26,558 nucleotides of DNA, from contig JAMPHH010000046.1 of assembly GCA_023663505.1 (NCBI GenBank), positions 1-26,558 on the forward strand, read 5' to 3'. Numbering within the stretch: the stretch's first letter is position 1; each line of letters starts with the position of its first letter. The translations under genes and the position numbers were made by a program. This document shows positions 7,415-14,917 of the stretch, one piece after another. The notes beneath the pieces were generated by a model, which saw only the letters and a list, made by a program, of their open reading frames with translations, did not search any database and was not told the origin of the DNA. The stretch is from Muribaculum sp. (lineage in GTDB: Bacteria > Bacillota > Clostridia > Lachnospirales > Lachnospiraceae).

Positions 7415-8525
7415 GTGCATCCTCATCACTAAAATAAATCTCGTTCACGGCGGCAAGAAGCTCCTCGTCCGTCACGGTGTTGTCAATGACCGCCTTGCCA
7501 ATCTTCTTAAGCAGAATAAAGCGAATTTTTCCCGCAGCCATCTTCTTGTCTGATTTGGTGAGTCTTAGAATCTGCTCGGGGTCAATGTCCTCCACCGTGA
7601 TCGGCAGATTAAAGGGCACGAGCATATCCCTAACCTCATAATACTCCTCCATGGAAAGCATTTCCTTCTTCCACGAGATATAGGCAGCCGCCACTATGCC
7701 AAGCGCAACACATTCCCCGTGATAAAGCTCGAAATTCTTCGCCTTCTCAATGGCATGTCCTATCGTATGTCCCAGATTCAGAAGCGCCCGCTCCCCCTGC
7801 TCCGTGGGATCCTTCTCCACCACGCGCTTCTTGATGCCGCAGCACCGCATCACCATCTCCTCCAAGACATTGACATCTCTGTCACAAATCTCGTACATAT
7901 TCTCGATCAGCCAACTGTAAAATGCCGCGTCCTTGATCAGCGCGGACTTCATCACCTCCGCGAACCCTGAGAAGAACTGCCTCTCCTCCAAGCTCTTTAA
8001 GACGGACAGATTCATGTAAACGAGCCTTGGCATCTTAAACGCGCCCACCATATTCTTATAGCCGTCAAAATCCACGCCTGTCTTGCCGCCGATAGAGCTG
8101 TCCGCCTGAGCAAGCAGCGTGGTCGGAATCTGGATAAAGTCGATGCCCCTAAGATAAGTAGCCGCCGTGTAGCCTGTCAAATCCCCGACCACACCGCCCC
8201 CCAAGGCGATCAGCATATCCCTTCTGTCAAACCCCTCCTCGATCAAAAAGGTATATACTCCCTTTACCGTGTCCAAGGTCTTATTGGCTTCTCCTGCGGG
8301 GAACACATACTTCACAGCCTTCGCACACTTCCCCTCCAAAAGCTTTAATACGCTCTCTCCGTACAGCCCGTCCACCGTGGAATCCGTGACGATACACAGA
8401 CGCTTGTCCGCCGCCCCCAATTCCGCAAGCTCCTCCCACAGCCCGTCAAAGCTTTGGGAAAATACAATATCGTAGCAGGGCTTTTTCTGATATAAAACAG
8501 GTAATCTCTGTGCCATACTCCTCAT
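7407..8525 (-). CDS. aroB: 3-dehydroquinate synthase
   Basis: Converts DAHP to 3-dehydroquinate, the second step of the shikimate pathway, using NAD and a divalent metal. It is 372 residues, normal for AroB. Visible motifs are the NAD/phosphate region GGGVVGDLTGYTAATYLRG, IPTTLLAQADSSIGGKTGVD, metal ligands in FAEVMKSALIKD, and the histidines of GHTIGHAIE and YHGECVALG. It is the only aromatic-biosynthesis gene in an otherwise division/lipoprotein cluster. Its ATG begins only about seven bases after the T-run of the hairpin at 8537-8559, so expression depends on readthrough or on transcript ends there. An alternative ATG lies at 8516, three codons in. Confidence 0.96.
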   Translation of the reverse strand: MRSMAQRLPVLYQKKPCYDIVFSQSFDGLWEELAELGAADKRLCIVTDSTVDGLYGESVLKLLEGKCAKAVKYVFPAGEANKTLDTVKGVYTFLIEEGFDRRDMLIALGGGVVGDLTGYTAATYLRGIDFIQIPTTLLAQADSSIGGKTGVDFDGYKNMVGAFKMPRLVYMNLSVLKSLEERQFFSGFAEVMKSALIKDAAFYSWLIENMYEICDRDVNVLEEMVMRCCGIKKRVVEKDPTEQGERALLNLGHTIGHAIEKAKNFELYHGECVALGIVAAAYISWKKEMLSMEEYYEVRDMLVPFNLPITVEDIDPEQILRLTKSDKKMAAGKIRFILLKKIGKAVIDNTVTDEELLAAVNEIYFSDEDAHA

Positions 8526-8532
8526 TTCTCCT

Positions 8533-8564
8533 AAAAGGGCTTCCCTGCCCGGGAAGCCCGCTTT
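8533..8564 (-). terminator. GC-rich hairpin with T-run between sepF and aroB
   Basis: GGGCTTCCC at 8537-8545 pairs perfectly with GGGAAGCCC at 8551-8559 around a five-base loop. On the minus strand the stem is followed by TTTT (8533-8536) and immediately by the aroB ribosome-binding site. On the plus strand it is followed by GCTTTTT. It fits a partial Rho-independent terminator or attenuator that lowers aroB expression relative to sepF. Confidence 0.6.
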
Positions 8565-8593
8565 TTGTCAATTTTATCCGATGTTTACACAAA

Positions 8594-9124
8594 TTATTGC
8601 ATTCCGCCGTTGATCGGCATCTCAAAGGAGCCTCCAAAGAGATCCTGAAAATCTCCCGAGATATCCACGCTCGCGGGCGTGATGATGAAAATGTAATGAG
8701 AAATCTTCTGCAGATTGCCCGCAATCGCAAAGCAGGAGCCTGAGGTAAAGTCTATAATGCGCTGAGCGACATCTACATCTAAGCCCTCCAGATTCAACAC
8801 GACCGTGCGGTTGGCAAGCAGCGTCTCCGTAATCTCGCGGGCGTCCTCCACGGAGCTCGGCTTGATCACGCAGACCTCCATGCCGTTTCCGGGCGACCTC
8901 TTGGCAACATTCTGACGAATGGGAGTCACCTTGGGCTGCACTGTCTTTCTCGCTGTCTTATCCTCATAGGCTGGCTCAGGTGTTTCCTTCACGACCCGCG
9001 GCGTCACCTTCTTAGGAGCGGGAGCGTCCATCTCGTCGTCATCGTCAAGATAATCCTCATCATAGTATTCATCGTCCTCATCATTCAATTTCATATAGTT
9101 CAGAAACTTATCCATGACACCCAT
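8594..9124 (-). CDS. sepF: Cell division protein SepF
   Basis: A membrane anchor and organiser of FtsZ filaments. It has 176 residues in three parts: an N-terminal MGVMDKFLNYMKL segment, the expected amphipathic membrane-binding helix; a long acidic, disordered linker (about 14-85); and the globular SepF domain (about 88-165) with VCVIKPSSVEDAREI, VVLNLEGLDVDVAQRIIDF and FAIAGNLQKI. The linker is very rich in Asp/Glu/Tyr at residues 15-35. The ATG has AAAAGGAGAG nine bases upstream, overlapping the end of yggS. The order yggS-sepF matches the ylm cluster of Bacillota. Confidence 0.95.
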   Translation of the reverse strand: MGVMDKFLNYMKLNDEDDEYYDEDYLDDDDEMDAPAPKKVTPRVVKETPEPAYEDKTARKTVQPKVTPIRQNVAKRSPGNGMEVCVIKPSSVEDAREITETLLANRTVVLNLEGLDVDVAQRIIDFTSGSCFAIAGNLQKISHYIFIITPASVDISGDFQDLFGGSFEMPINGGMQ

Positions 9125-9127
9125 TCT

Positions 9128-9841
9128 TTAACTCTCCTTTTTATAATCCCGTTCACCGAAGATGCCTGTCCCCACACGGACATAAGTGGCACCCTCCTCG
9201 ACGGCGACCTCATAATCACCTGTCATACCCATGGACAAAATATTTCCCATGCTTATATTATCTGCGTTTTTGTGCAATATGTCAACAGACAATTGCTTCA
9301 ACTTTTGAAAATATATACGATTTTCTTCTGCATTTTCCACAAAAGGGGCGATCGTCATCAGTCCCTTCACGCAAATTGCGGGCAGTTTGGCGATCTCCGA
9401 CACCAGCTCCTCCGCCTCCTCGTAGGACGCGCCGAATTTGCTCTCCTCCGCCGCCACGTTCACCTCGACCAAGATATTGACCGTGATCCCGCGCTTTAGC
9501 GCCTCCCTGCTGATCTCCTCCGCAAGCCTTAGAGAATCGACGCTGTGGATCAAATAAACCTTGTCCACGATATATTTCACCTTGTTGCGCTGAAGATGCC
9601 CGATCATATGCCAACGGATATCCGAGGGCATCTGGGGGATCTTGTCAAGAAGCTCCTGCACCTTATTCTCCCCAAAATCCCTTGCTCCCGCTTCATAGGC
9701 GTCCCGAAGCAGCTCCACGGGCTTGGTCTTGCTCACGGCGATCAAAGTCACCTCCGACCGCTCCCGCCCCGCTCTGGCGCAAGCCTCGTCTATCCTGCGC
9801 TGAACGCTGTCCATATTGTCCCGAATCCAATTCTCCTGCAT
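9128..9841 (-). CDS. YggS/YlmE family pyridoxal phosphate homeostasis protein
   Basis: A PLP-binding single-domain protein (237 residues) with an alanine-racemase-like TIM barrel, involved in vitamin B6 and amino-acid homeostasis rather than a known catalytic step. Lys38 in AVSKTKP is the expected PLP lysine. FGENKVQEL, WHMIGHLQRNK, HSVDS, GLMTIAP and the C-terminal SMGMTGDYEVAVEEGATYVRVGTGIFG are all characteristic. The start has GAGGATTAGGT upstream. It lies three bases from sepF and 36 bases after the HlyD-like gene, consistent with one operon. Confidence 0.95.
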   Translation of the reverse strand: MQENWIRDNMDSVQRRIDEACARAGRERSEVTLIAVSKTKPVELLRDAYEAGARDFGENKVQELLDKIPQMPSDIRWHMIGHLQRNKVKYIVDKVYLIHSVDSLRLAEEISREALKRGITVNILVEVNVAAEESKFGASYEEAEELVSEIAKLPAICVKGLMTIAPFVENAEENRIYFQKLKQLSVDILHKNADNISMGNILSMGMTGDYEVAVEEGATYVRVGTGIFGERDYKKES

Positions 9842-9877
9842 ACCTAATCCTCACATATTGCAGGCAGCGCCTGCCCG

Positions 9878-11314
9878 TCAATCATTGATAAACTGATCGT
9901 CATGCACCGAATCCGCGTTCAGTGCAATATAATCATACACATTCAGACCGTATTGCGTGTTTGCCTTCACAATGGCATACTCGTCATTTTGTGACAAAAT
10001 ATTGATCTGCCTGAAATCCGCGTAGCCGTTGTTGACATTATACACCCCTGTCAGCGTGGCGCGCCTGCTCACCATGAAGGTATCCTGCCCGTCCTCCTTT
10101 AACAGGATATCCGACGCGTTCAGAATCGACGCGTCCACATAATATTCCTCCGACTCCTCGTTATAGCTGTAAACGGAGATCTCATACAGCTTACTGGAGA
10201 TATTGCCGTCCTCCATCACATATTGCCTTAACACCTGCGCCTTGCCGTTATTGCCCTCGGGCGTGACATATTCCTTCGGAATCAGGTAAAATTCCTTGTC
10301 CACGATCGCGGAATTAGGAATCTTGAGCCCCGTGTCATCATTGAGCAGCAGCTCGATCTCGAGAAAGCGGTCGCTCACAAACGTGACCATGGAATTGGTA
10401 AAGGTCAATTGGATATAATGCTTGCCGTCCCCGTTATTCAGAAGCTTCACGGCTCCCCACGACTCATATCGATTCTTAAGGAAACGCACCTTGATATACT
10501 CCTCCTCCTCAAGCTCCGCCCCTCTCAGGGCGTCCTCGATCGGAATGACAATCGACCAGCTCTCCTCCGTTGAAAGCTTGTAGGCGGGCGCGCCCGTCTC
10601 GAGTAACGTGTTGGGCTTCATCTGGGACTTTTTCTCCTCGTAGGCTTTCTTGTCGAAGATATCCTCCGTCACCTGCTCCGCCGTCAGCCCCTCATATCCG
10701 TCCACCCAATAGCTCACGATTCCTGTCTTGGGCGCATAGCATCTCTTTACGATGTTTGCCGCCCCCGAGCCCGTGTTGATGCGGTCAATGCTCTCTAGCA
10801 TATTCACGTTCGCAAGCTTGATCGCCGTGTTCTGTAGGGAGGTCTTGAAATCATACACCTCATAGAACTCCTGACTGTCAAAGCCGTTTGAGAAGTTCAC
10901 AAGCTCGCTGCGAAACTCCAACAAATCCTTGTCGCTCAGCGTGTTCTCCTCCTGATTCGCATTCGCAAGCTCCTCGTTCAGACGTCCCGTCTCGTCCAAC
11001 AGATACACCAAGTCATACGCCGCCACGCGCTCTCCCTCATTGGCGTAATAGCTGATGTATCCCGCCGAGTCGGTAGGCACCACGGTCTCCTCCCTAATCA
11101 CCACGCCCCGATAGATATTGTTGGTGGCAAGCGCCCCCTTTTTGACCTCATATCGGACAATGTGCCCCGTCTGAAAATAGATAATGACAATGACAACCAC
11201 ATACACAAGGATCACCGCGAAGATGAGCATGCCAATGTTGAGGTTCAAGGGCTTTCTGTATTTTTTTACATTTGTCTGTTTGCTTGTCCGCCTTGCCGCG
11301 GTTCTTTTTGCCAA
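9878..11314 (-). CDS. HlyD-like single-pass membrane protein
   Basis: Numbered from the proposed start, this is a 478-residue protein with a basic cytoplasmic N terminus (AKRTAARRTSKQTNVKKYRK), one membrane helix at about 27-48, then an extracellular part. The stretch just after the helix (YEVKKGALATNNIYRGVVIREETVVPTDSAGYISYY) resembles the barrel-sandwich lipoyl/HlyD fold of membrane-fusion proteins. The C-terminal half is beta-rich. I propose the TTG at 11314, which has GGAGG eight bases upstream; the frame extends to another TTG at 11365 with no clear ribosome-binding site. No ABC or MFS partner is nearby. It sits upstream of yggS-sepF, so a role in envelope or division is more likely than export (inference). 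Confidence 0.82.
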   Translation of the reverse strand: MAKRTAARRTSKQTNVKKYRKPLNLNIGMLIFAVILVYVVVIVIIYFQTGHIVRYEVKKGALATNNIYRGVVIREETVVPTDSAGYISYYANEGERVAAYDLVYLLDETGRLNEELANANQEENTLSDKDLLEFRSELVNFSNGFDSQEFYEVYDFKTSLQNTAIKLANVNMLESIDRINTGSGAANIVKRCYAPKTGIVSYWVDGYEGLTAEQVTEDIFDKKAYEEKKSQMKPNTLLETGAPAYKLSTEESWSIVIPIEDALRGAELEEEEYIKVRFLKNRYESWGAVKLLNNGDGKHYIQLTFTNSMVTFVSDRFLEIELLLNDDTGLKIPNSAIVDKEFYLIPKEYVTPEGNNGKAQVLRQYVMEDGNISSKLYEISVYSYNEESEEYYVDASILNASDILLKEDGQDTFMVSRRATLTGVYNVNNGYADFRQINILSQNDEYAIVKANTQYGLNVYDYIALNADSVHDDQFIND

Positions 11315-11389
11315 TCCCGATTCCTCCAACAAATCTAAGTTCAAATCTAAGTTACTGCCGAGCAATTCCCAAATCCCGTAATCTGCCGA

Positions 11390-11414
11390 AAAGCCTCGGG
11401 AGTTCCGAGGCTTT
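11390..11414 (-). terminator. Rho-independent terminator after the P-loop gene
   Basis: AAAGCCTCGG (11390-11399) and CCGAGGCTTT (11405-11414) form a perfect 10-bp stem with a five-base loop. The flanking A and T runs make it terminator-like on both strands. It separates the small P-loop gene from the HlyD-like/sepF cluster and lies about 75 bases before the proposed HlyD-like start. Confidence 0.8.
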
Positions 11415-11474
11415 ATCTGATGCGCTGTCGCTTATCGCTCTTAAATTCTTCGTAAATACAAGGGATACCGCCCC

Positions 11475-11894
11475 TTACAGAGACACGATCACTTTGTCCT
11501 TCAAGCTGTCGGGAAGCTCCGACTCGTCCACGGAGATGCTGAGAATAAAGTCCACATTGAAATTCTCGCTCAGCTTGGAAAGCTTCCCTACAACCGCGTC
11601 GATATCCTGCCCCTCTAATGCGGATATCTTGAGGAAGCTGTCAAAATACATCTGCTGCAGGTCATGATCCTGAGATATGATCCCGCACACAAATCCGATA
11701 AACTCACTGCTGTTCTCTATCATGTACTGTGACACGTCAATCAGACGAACCTTATTGTTCAGCTCATACATATGCTTGGTGCTTTTATCCAAATATACAA
11801 TATTGCCTGTAATATCCTTGACCTCGCCGTTCACCTTATCCAATAAATGTTTTGTCTTGCCCTTTCCCTTCTTGCCTACAATTAACTGAACCAT
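11475..11894 (-). CDS. Small P-loop ATP-binding protein, function unknown
   Basis: A 139-residue soluble protein starting MVQLIVGKKGKGKTKHLLD, a clean Walker A motif (GKKGKGKT, residues 7-14) right at the N terminus. A Walker B-like hydrophobic strand ending in acidic residues may be VDFILSISVDE near residue 115. It is too short for a standard P-loop NTPase with all motifs and could be a minimal nucleotide-binding protein. The ATG has GGAGG at good spacing and a promoter upstream (11948-11976). It stands alone between the carboxypeptidase gene and the terminator at 11390-11414, so it is probably monocistronic. Confidence 0.82.
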   Translation of the reverse strand: MVQLIVGKKGKGKTKHLLDKVNGEVKDITGNIVYLDKSTKHMYELNNKVRLIDVSQYMIENSSEFIGFVCGIISQDHDLQQMYFDSFLKISALEGQDIDAVVGKLSKLSENFNVDFILSISVDESELPDSLKDKVIVSL

Positions 11895-11947
11895 TGGTAT
11901 CCCTCCTGTTGTATATTATAGTATAAGGACTGCCTTAATATATCTCT

Positions 11948-11976
11948 ATTATAAGTGATTCCCTGTTAAAAAACAA
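11948..11976 (-). promoter_or_regulatory. Promoter of the small P-loop gene
   Basis: A perfect TATAAT (11948-11953) lies 17 bases after TTGTTT (11971-11976) on the minus strand. It starts directly after the carboxypeptidase stop and 53 bases before the ATG at 11894. A second TATAAT-like sequence lies closer to the gene but lacks a plausible -35. Confidence 0.55.
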
Positions 11977-11979
11977 CTA

Positions 11980-12972
11980 CTATTTGTTTATTTCGTCCAA
12001 AAGCAGTGTCATTTGCTCATACAGATAGTCATTCGACTCCGCTCTAAGGATTACGGAGATGTACGGCGCGCCGCCCGTATCCCGCGAAAGCAGGATCAGA
12101 CAATGCCCCGCGGCGTTGGTGGTTCCGGTCTTTCCGCCGATGACGCTCACGTCCGTCGGAGCCTGAAAATCCCCCTTGAGAAAGCGGTTCGTGGTGGTGT
12201 AATTGACCGACTTCTCCCTTCCATTGCTGTCATAATAGGTCGTCTGGTAGCTTGTCTTTTGGATAATCTCGCTGAAGGTCTCGTATTTGACCGCCTCGTT
12301 AAAAATCAGATACAGGTCATAGGACGTGGTGTAATGCTCCTCGTCCGTCAGTCCATGTGCATTGGCAAAATGGGTGTTGGTCGCCCCCAGACGCTTCGCC
12401 TCCTCGTTCATCATTTCCACGAAGCCCTCCACGCTCCCGCCGATATTCTCCGCGATCATATTCGCCACGTCATTGGCGGAATACAAGAGAAGGATATGTA
12501 AAGCCTGCGCCAAGGTCATGGTATCCCCGCTCTTTATACCGCATAGCTGCGCCCCCGGCTCTGTTATCTTCACAGCGTCCGTGGCGGTGAGCATCTGATC
12601 CAAGGAACCGTTCTGCAGTGCCACCAGAGCCGTCATCACCTTGGTGAGACTGGCGGGATAGAGCTGCTCATGGGCATTTTTGGAGTATATGACACTCTTG
12701 TCATTCACATCGAAAAGCACCGCTGCCTCCGCCTTCGCCATGTCCACGGTCTCGCTGTCCATGACGTCACCGTCAACCACGCACAGATCGGCTGCAAAGG
12801 GGGTGGCTGTGCCGTTCGCCTGCCCCACGGTAACATTGAAGCTGCTCACCTTGGCGGCGGATTGATACTCCATGTCATATTTCAGGCTGCCGCAGCCCGT
12901 AAACGCGGAGACCAACATACACGCCCCCGTCAAAAGGGCGGTCAGTCTCCCCCGATATATTCTCTTTTTCAC
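11980..12972 (-). CDS. D-alanyl-D-alanine carboxypeptidase (S11 family), predicted lipoprotein
   Basis: Removes the terminal D-Ala of peptidoglycan pentapeptides outside the membrane. The S11 penicillin-binding domain has all three motifs: SLTK in YPASLTKVMTAL, SAN in LLLYSANDVANMI, and KTG in IGGKTGTTNAAGH. From the GTG at 12972 the protein begins MKKRIYRGRLTALLTGACML and runs into a lipobox (SAFTGC), so it should be lipid-anchored after LspA cleavage. The frame is open back to 13032, but those starts would bury the signal peptide and overlap mgsA. The 330-residue protein stops right after the catalytic domain, without the C-terminal beta domain and amphipathic anchor of typical PBP5. It is the last gene of the shape/division operon. 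Confidence 0.93.
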   Translation of the reverse strand: MKKRIYRGRLTALLTGACMLVSAFTGCGSLKYDMEYQSAAKVSSFNVTVGQANGTATPFAADLCVVDGDVMDSETVDMAKAEAAVLFDVNDKSVIYSKNAHEQLYPASLTKVMTALVALQNGSLDQMLTATDAVKITEPGAQLCGIKSGDTMTLAQALHILLLYSANDVANMIAENIGGSVEGFVEMMNEEAKRLGATNTHFANAHGLTDEEHYTTSYDLYLIFNEAVKYETFSEIIQKTSYQTTYYDSNGREKSVNYTTTNRFLKGDFQAPTDVSVIGGKTGTTNAAGHCLILLSRDTGGAPYISVILRAESNDYLYEQMTLLLDEINK

Positions 12973-12991
12973 GTTGTGGCTAACCGCCACT

Positions 12992-13387
12992 CTACTTGTA
13001 CATCTCACGCCACTCCAAGTCCCCTCTGTCAAGAGATTTGATCAACAGCTCTGCGCTGGCGAGATTGGTCGCCAACGGTATATTGTACATATCACATAGC
13101 CGAAACACATTGTTCACGTCAGGCTCATGTGTCTTGGGATTCAACGGATCCCTTAAGAAAATCACAAGGTCTATCTGATTGTGCTCGATCTGTGCGCTCA
13201 CCTGCTGTTCCCCCCCGAGATGACCCGCCAGATACTTGTGTATCGTCAGATTCGTGACCTCCTCTATCAGCCGCCCCGTGGTGCCTGTGGCATACAGATC
13301 ATTCTTGCTTAAAATCCCCCGATAAGCAATACAGAAATTCTGCATCAGTTTCTTTTTGGCATCATGTGCAATCAAAGCAATATTCAT
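12992..13387 (-). CDS. mgsA: Methylglyoxal synthase (variant active site)
   Basis: Family enzymes convert dihydroxyacetone phosphate to methylglyoxal and phosphate. The 131-residue protein has IALIAHDAKK, the phosphate-binding ATGTTG, FLRDPLNPKTHEPDV and IPLATN, all characteristic. By comparison with E. coli MgsA as I recall it, Asp91, His98 and Asp101 are kept here as Asp80, His87 and Asp90. The catalytic Asp71 of GGDQQ is Glu60 (GGEQQ, codon GAA at 13208-13210), and the preceding Pro is His. Activity may therefore be altered. It has AAGGGGA before the ATG and lies inside the rodA-carboxypeptidase stretch of the operon, an unexpected partner for cell-wall genes. Confidence 0.9.
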   Translation of the reverse strand: MNIALIAHDAKKKLMQNFCIAYRGILSKNDLYATGTTGRLIEEVTNLTIHKYLAGHLGGEQQVSAQIEHNQIDLVIFLRDPLNPKTHEPDVNNVFRLCDMYNIPLATNLASAELLIKSLDRGDLEWREMYK

Positions 13388-13510
13388 AAGCTGTCCCCTT
13401 TTCTACCTTCCTTTTCCTTCTCAGCTTCGGGGAGGATTCCCCTTATTACACGCCGCGCCTTGAGACTTGGGCATTATGGCAAAGCCGCTTTCCCCGCGCG
13501 CCCGTCCGCA

Positions 13511-14632
13511 TTAGATAGTCTGCCCCGGACTGCGTCCTGACTGTAGCCGCACGTTCAGGACAAAGCCTATGCCCATCAGACAGCTCATCAGCGAGGTCAG
13601 ACCATAGCTCACAAACGGAAGCGGAAGCCCTGTATTCGGCAGGATAAACGTGGTCACACCGATATTGAAAAAGCCTTGGAACGCAATCAACCCACCCATT
13701 CCGGCGGCAATGATCCTGCCCGCCATATCCTTTGCCCTTCTGCCTATGGATACGCATTCCAACGCTGTCCCCATCATCAACACAATGACAACCACACAAC
13801 CCTTAAACCCAAACTCCTCACCGATCACGGCAAAAATAAAATCCGTCTGCGCCTCCGAGATAAAATCGCCGTTTTTCACAGACGTGATCTCATTGTTCTT
13901 GTACCCCTTCCCATCTAACTGTCCTGATCCGATCGCCATGACGGAATTCAACTGCTGATAAGCCCCCGTCGTGGCATATGCCTCCGGATCGATGAAGGAA
14001 AGTATTCTGTTCTGCTGAGACTGTGTCAAAATCGTCTGATCCGGCTGCACCGCGATAGACACCACGACGATCAGCGCGGGAATCCCCACTGCCAAAGCTC
14101 CCAGAATATATTTCCAACTGATTCCCCCCGCAAAGAGGATCACACAGAAGATCACCAACACCATAATACTGGTTGACAGATCCGGCTGCTCATAGATCAA
14201 TACCCAAGGTACCGCCACCAGAACGATACACGCCGCCAGAATCTTTAGGCTGTTTAACTTCTCCTTATATTTCATAATAAACTGTGCAAAGAATAAAATC
14301 AATAAAATTTTCGCAGTTTCTGAAGGTTGAAATGTAATAGAGCCTATTTCCACCCACCGCTGCGCCCCTTTATGCTCCTCGCCCATGAACATTACCATGG
14401 ACAATAAAAGTATATTCCCTGCATAAATCAGCCAATACAAGCGCAATATGCTGTGATAATCGATGAAGGAGAGCACCAACATTAACGCCACGCCCGCTAT
14501 CACCCCGAAAAACTGCTTTGACTGCAATGTCTCCTCCGCGCTGCCAATGGCGATCACGCCAATGGCAGACAGAGCGAGCACCATGAATATTAACTTAAAA
14601 TCATAGTTCCATATTTTATAATTTCTAAACAT
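13511..14632 (-). CDS. rodA: RodA-type SEDS peptidoglycan glycosyltransferase
   Basis: An integral membrane polymerase of lipid II for lateral wall growth, working with a class B penicillin-binding protein (the PBP2 at 16545-19442). It has 373 residues with about ten hydrophobic segments. SEDS hallmarks are visible: GAQRWVEIGSITFQPSE, the QPDLSTSIM region with the conserved Asp, AIGSGQLDGKGY, EAQTDFIFAVIGEEFGF, and PNTGLPLPFVSYGLTS near the C terminus. The ATG has GAGGA four bases upstream, overlapping the minE stop. RodA is preferred over FtsW because of the mre/PBP2 neighbourhood. Confidence 0.94.
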   Translation of the reverse strand: MFRNYKIWNYDFKLIFMVLALSAIGVIAIGSAEETLQSKQFFGVIAGVALMLVLSFIDYHSILRLYWLIYAGNILLLSMVMFMGEEHKGAQRWVEIGSITFQPSETAKILLILFFAQFIMKYKEKLNSLKILAACIVLVAVPWVLIYEQPDLSTSIMVLVIFCVILFAGGISWKYILGALAVGIPALIVVVSIAVQPDQTILTQSQQNRILSFIDPEAYATTGAYQQLNSVMAIGSGQLDGKGYKNNEITSVKNGDFISEAQTDFIFAVIGEEFGFKGCVVVIVLMMGTALECVSIGRRAKDMAGRIIAAGMGGLIAFQGFFNIGVTTFILPNTGLPLPFVSYGLTSLMSCLMGIGFVLNVRLQSGRSPGQTI

Positions 14633-14639
14633 GCTGTCC

Positions 14640-14903
14640 TCATTTTGTATGTAAATCCAATATGGGAATATTCGCGTAGAGCACCGGAGTCTTGTTCTTC
14701 CCCGCCTTGCTGCCCTTTGCCTGTATCTGAATGTCCATATTCCCGGTATCTATCTTCATGTACTTTGATATCACCTTTGCAATATCCGCTTTGATAAGCT
14801 CCATGACCTCCGGCGAACAGTTTACCCGATCCGAAATGAGCAAAATCTTTAACCTGTCCTTTGCAATCTCGCAGGAGCTCTTTTTACGAAAAAAATACCG
14901 CAT
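14640..14903 (-). CDS. minE: Cell division topological specificity factor MinE
   Basis: An 87-residue regulator that stimulates MinD ATPase and drives MinCD off the membrane. The N terminus MRYFFRKKSS fits the membrane-targeting segment. AKDRLKILLISDR is the MinD-binding region, and a C-terminal beta-alpha topological domain follows. The ATG at 14903 has GGAGGGAG at good spacing; an in-frame extension to 14921 is not needed. It starts just after the minD stop and ends seven bases before rodA. Confidence 0.93.
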   Translation of the reverse strand: MRYFFRKKSSCEIAKDRLKILLISDRVNCSPEVMELIKADIAKVISKYMKIDTGNMDIQIQAKGSKAGKNKTPVLYANIPILDLHTK

Positions 14904-14917
14904 ACAAACTCCCTCCT

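Noticed and set aside
13425..13450. GGGGA/TCCCC hairpin upstream of mgsA as a terminator
   Set aside because: The stem is five to six pairs with a three-base loop and no T-run on the minus strand.
13446..13799. Minus-strand frame of 117 codons
   Set aside because: It overlaps rodA out of frame and has a Cys/Arg/His-rich composition typical of a shadow.
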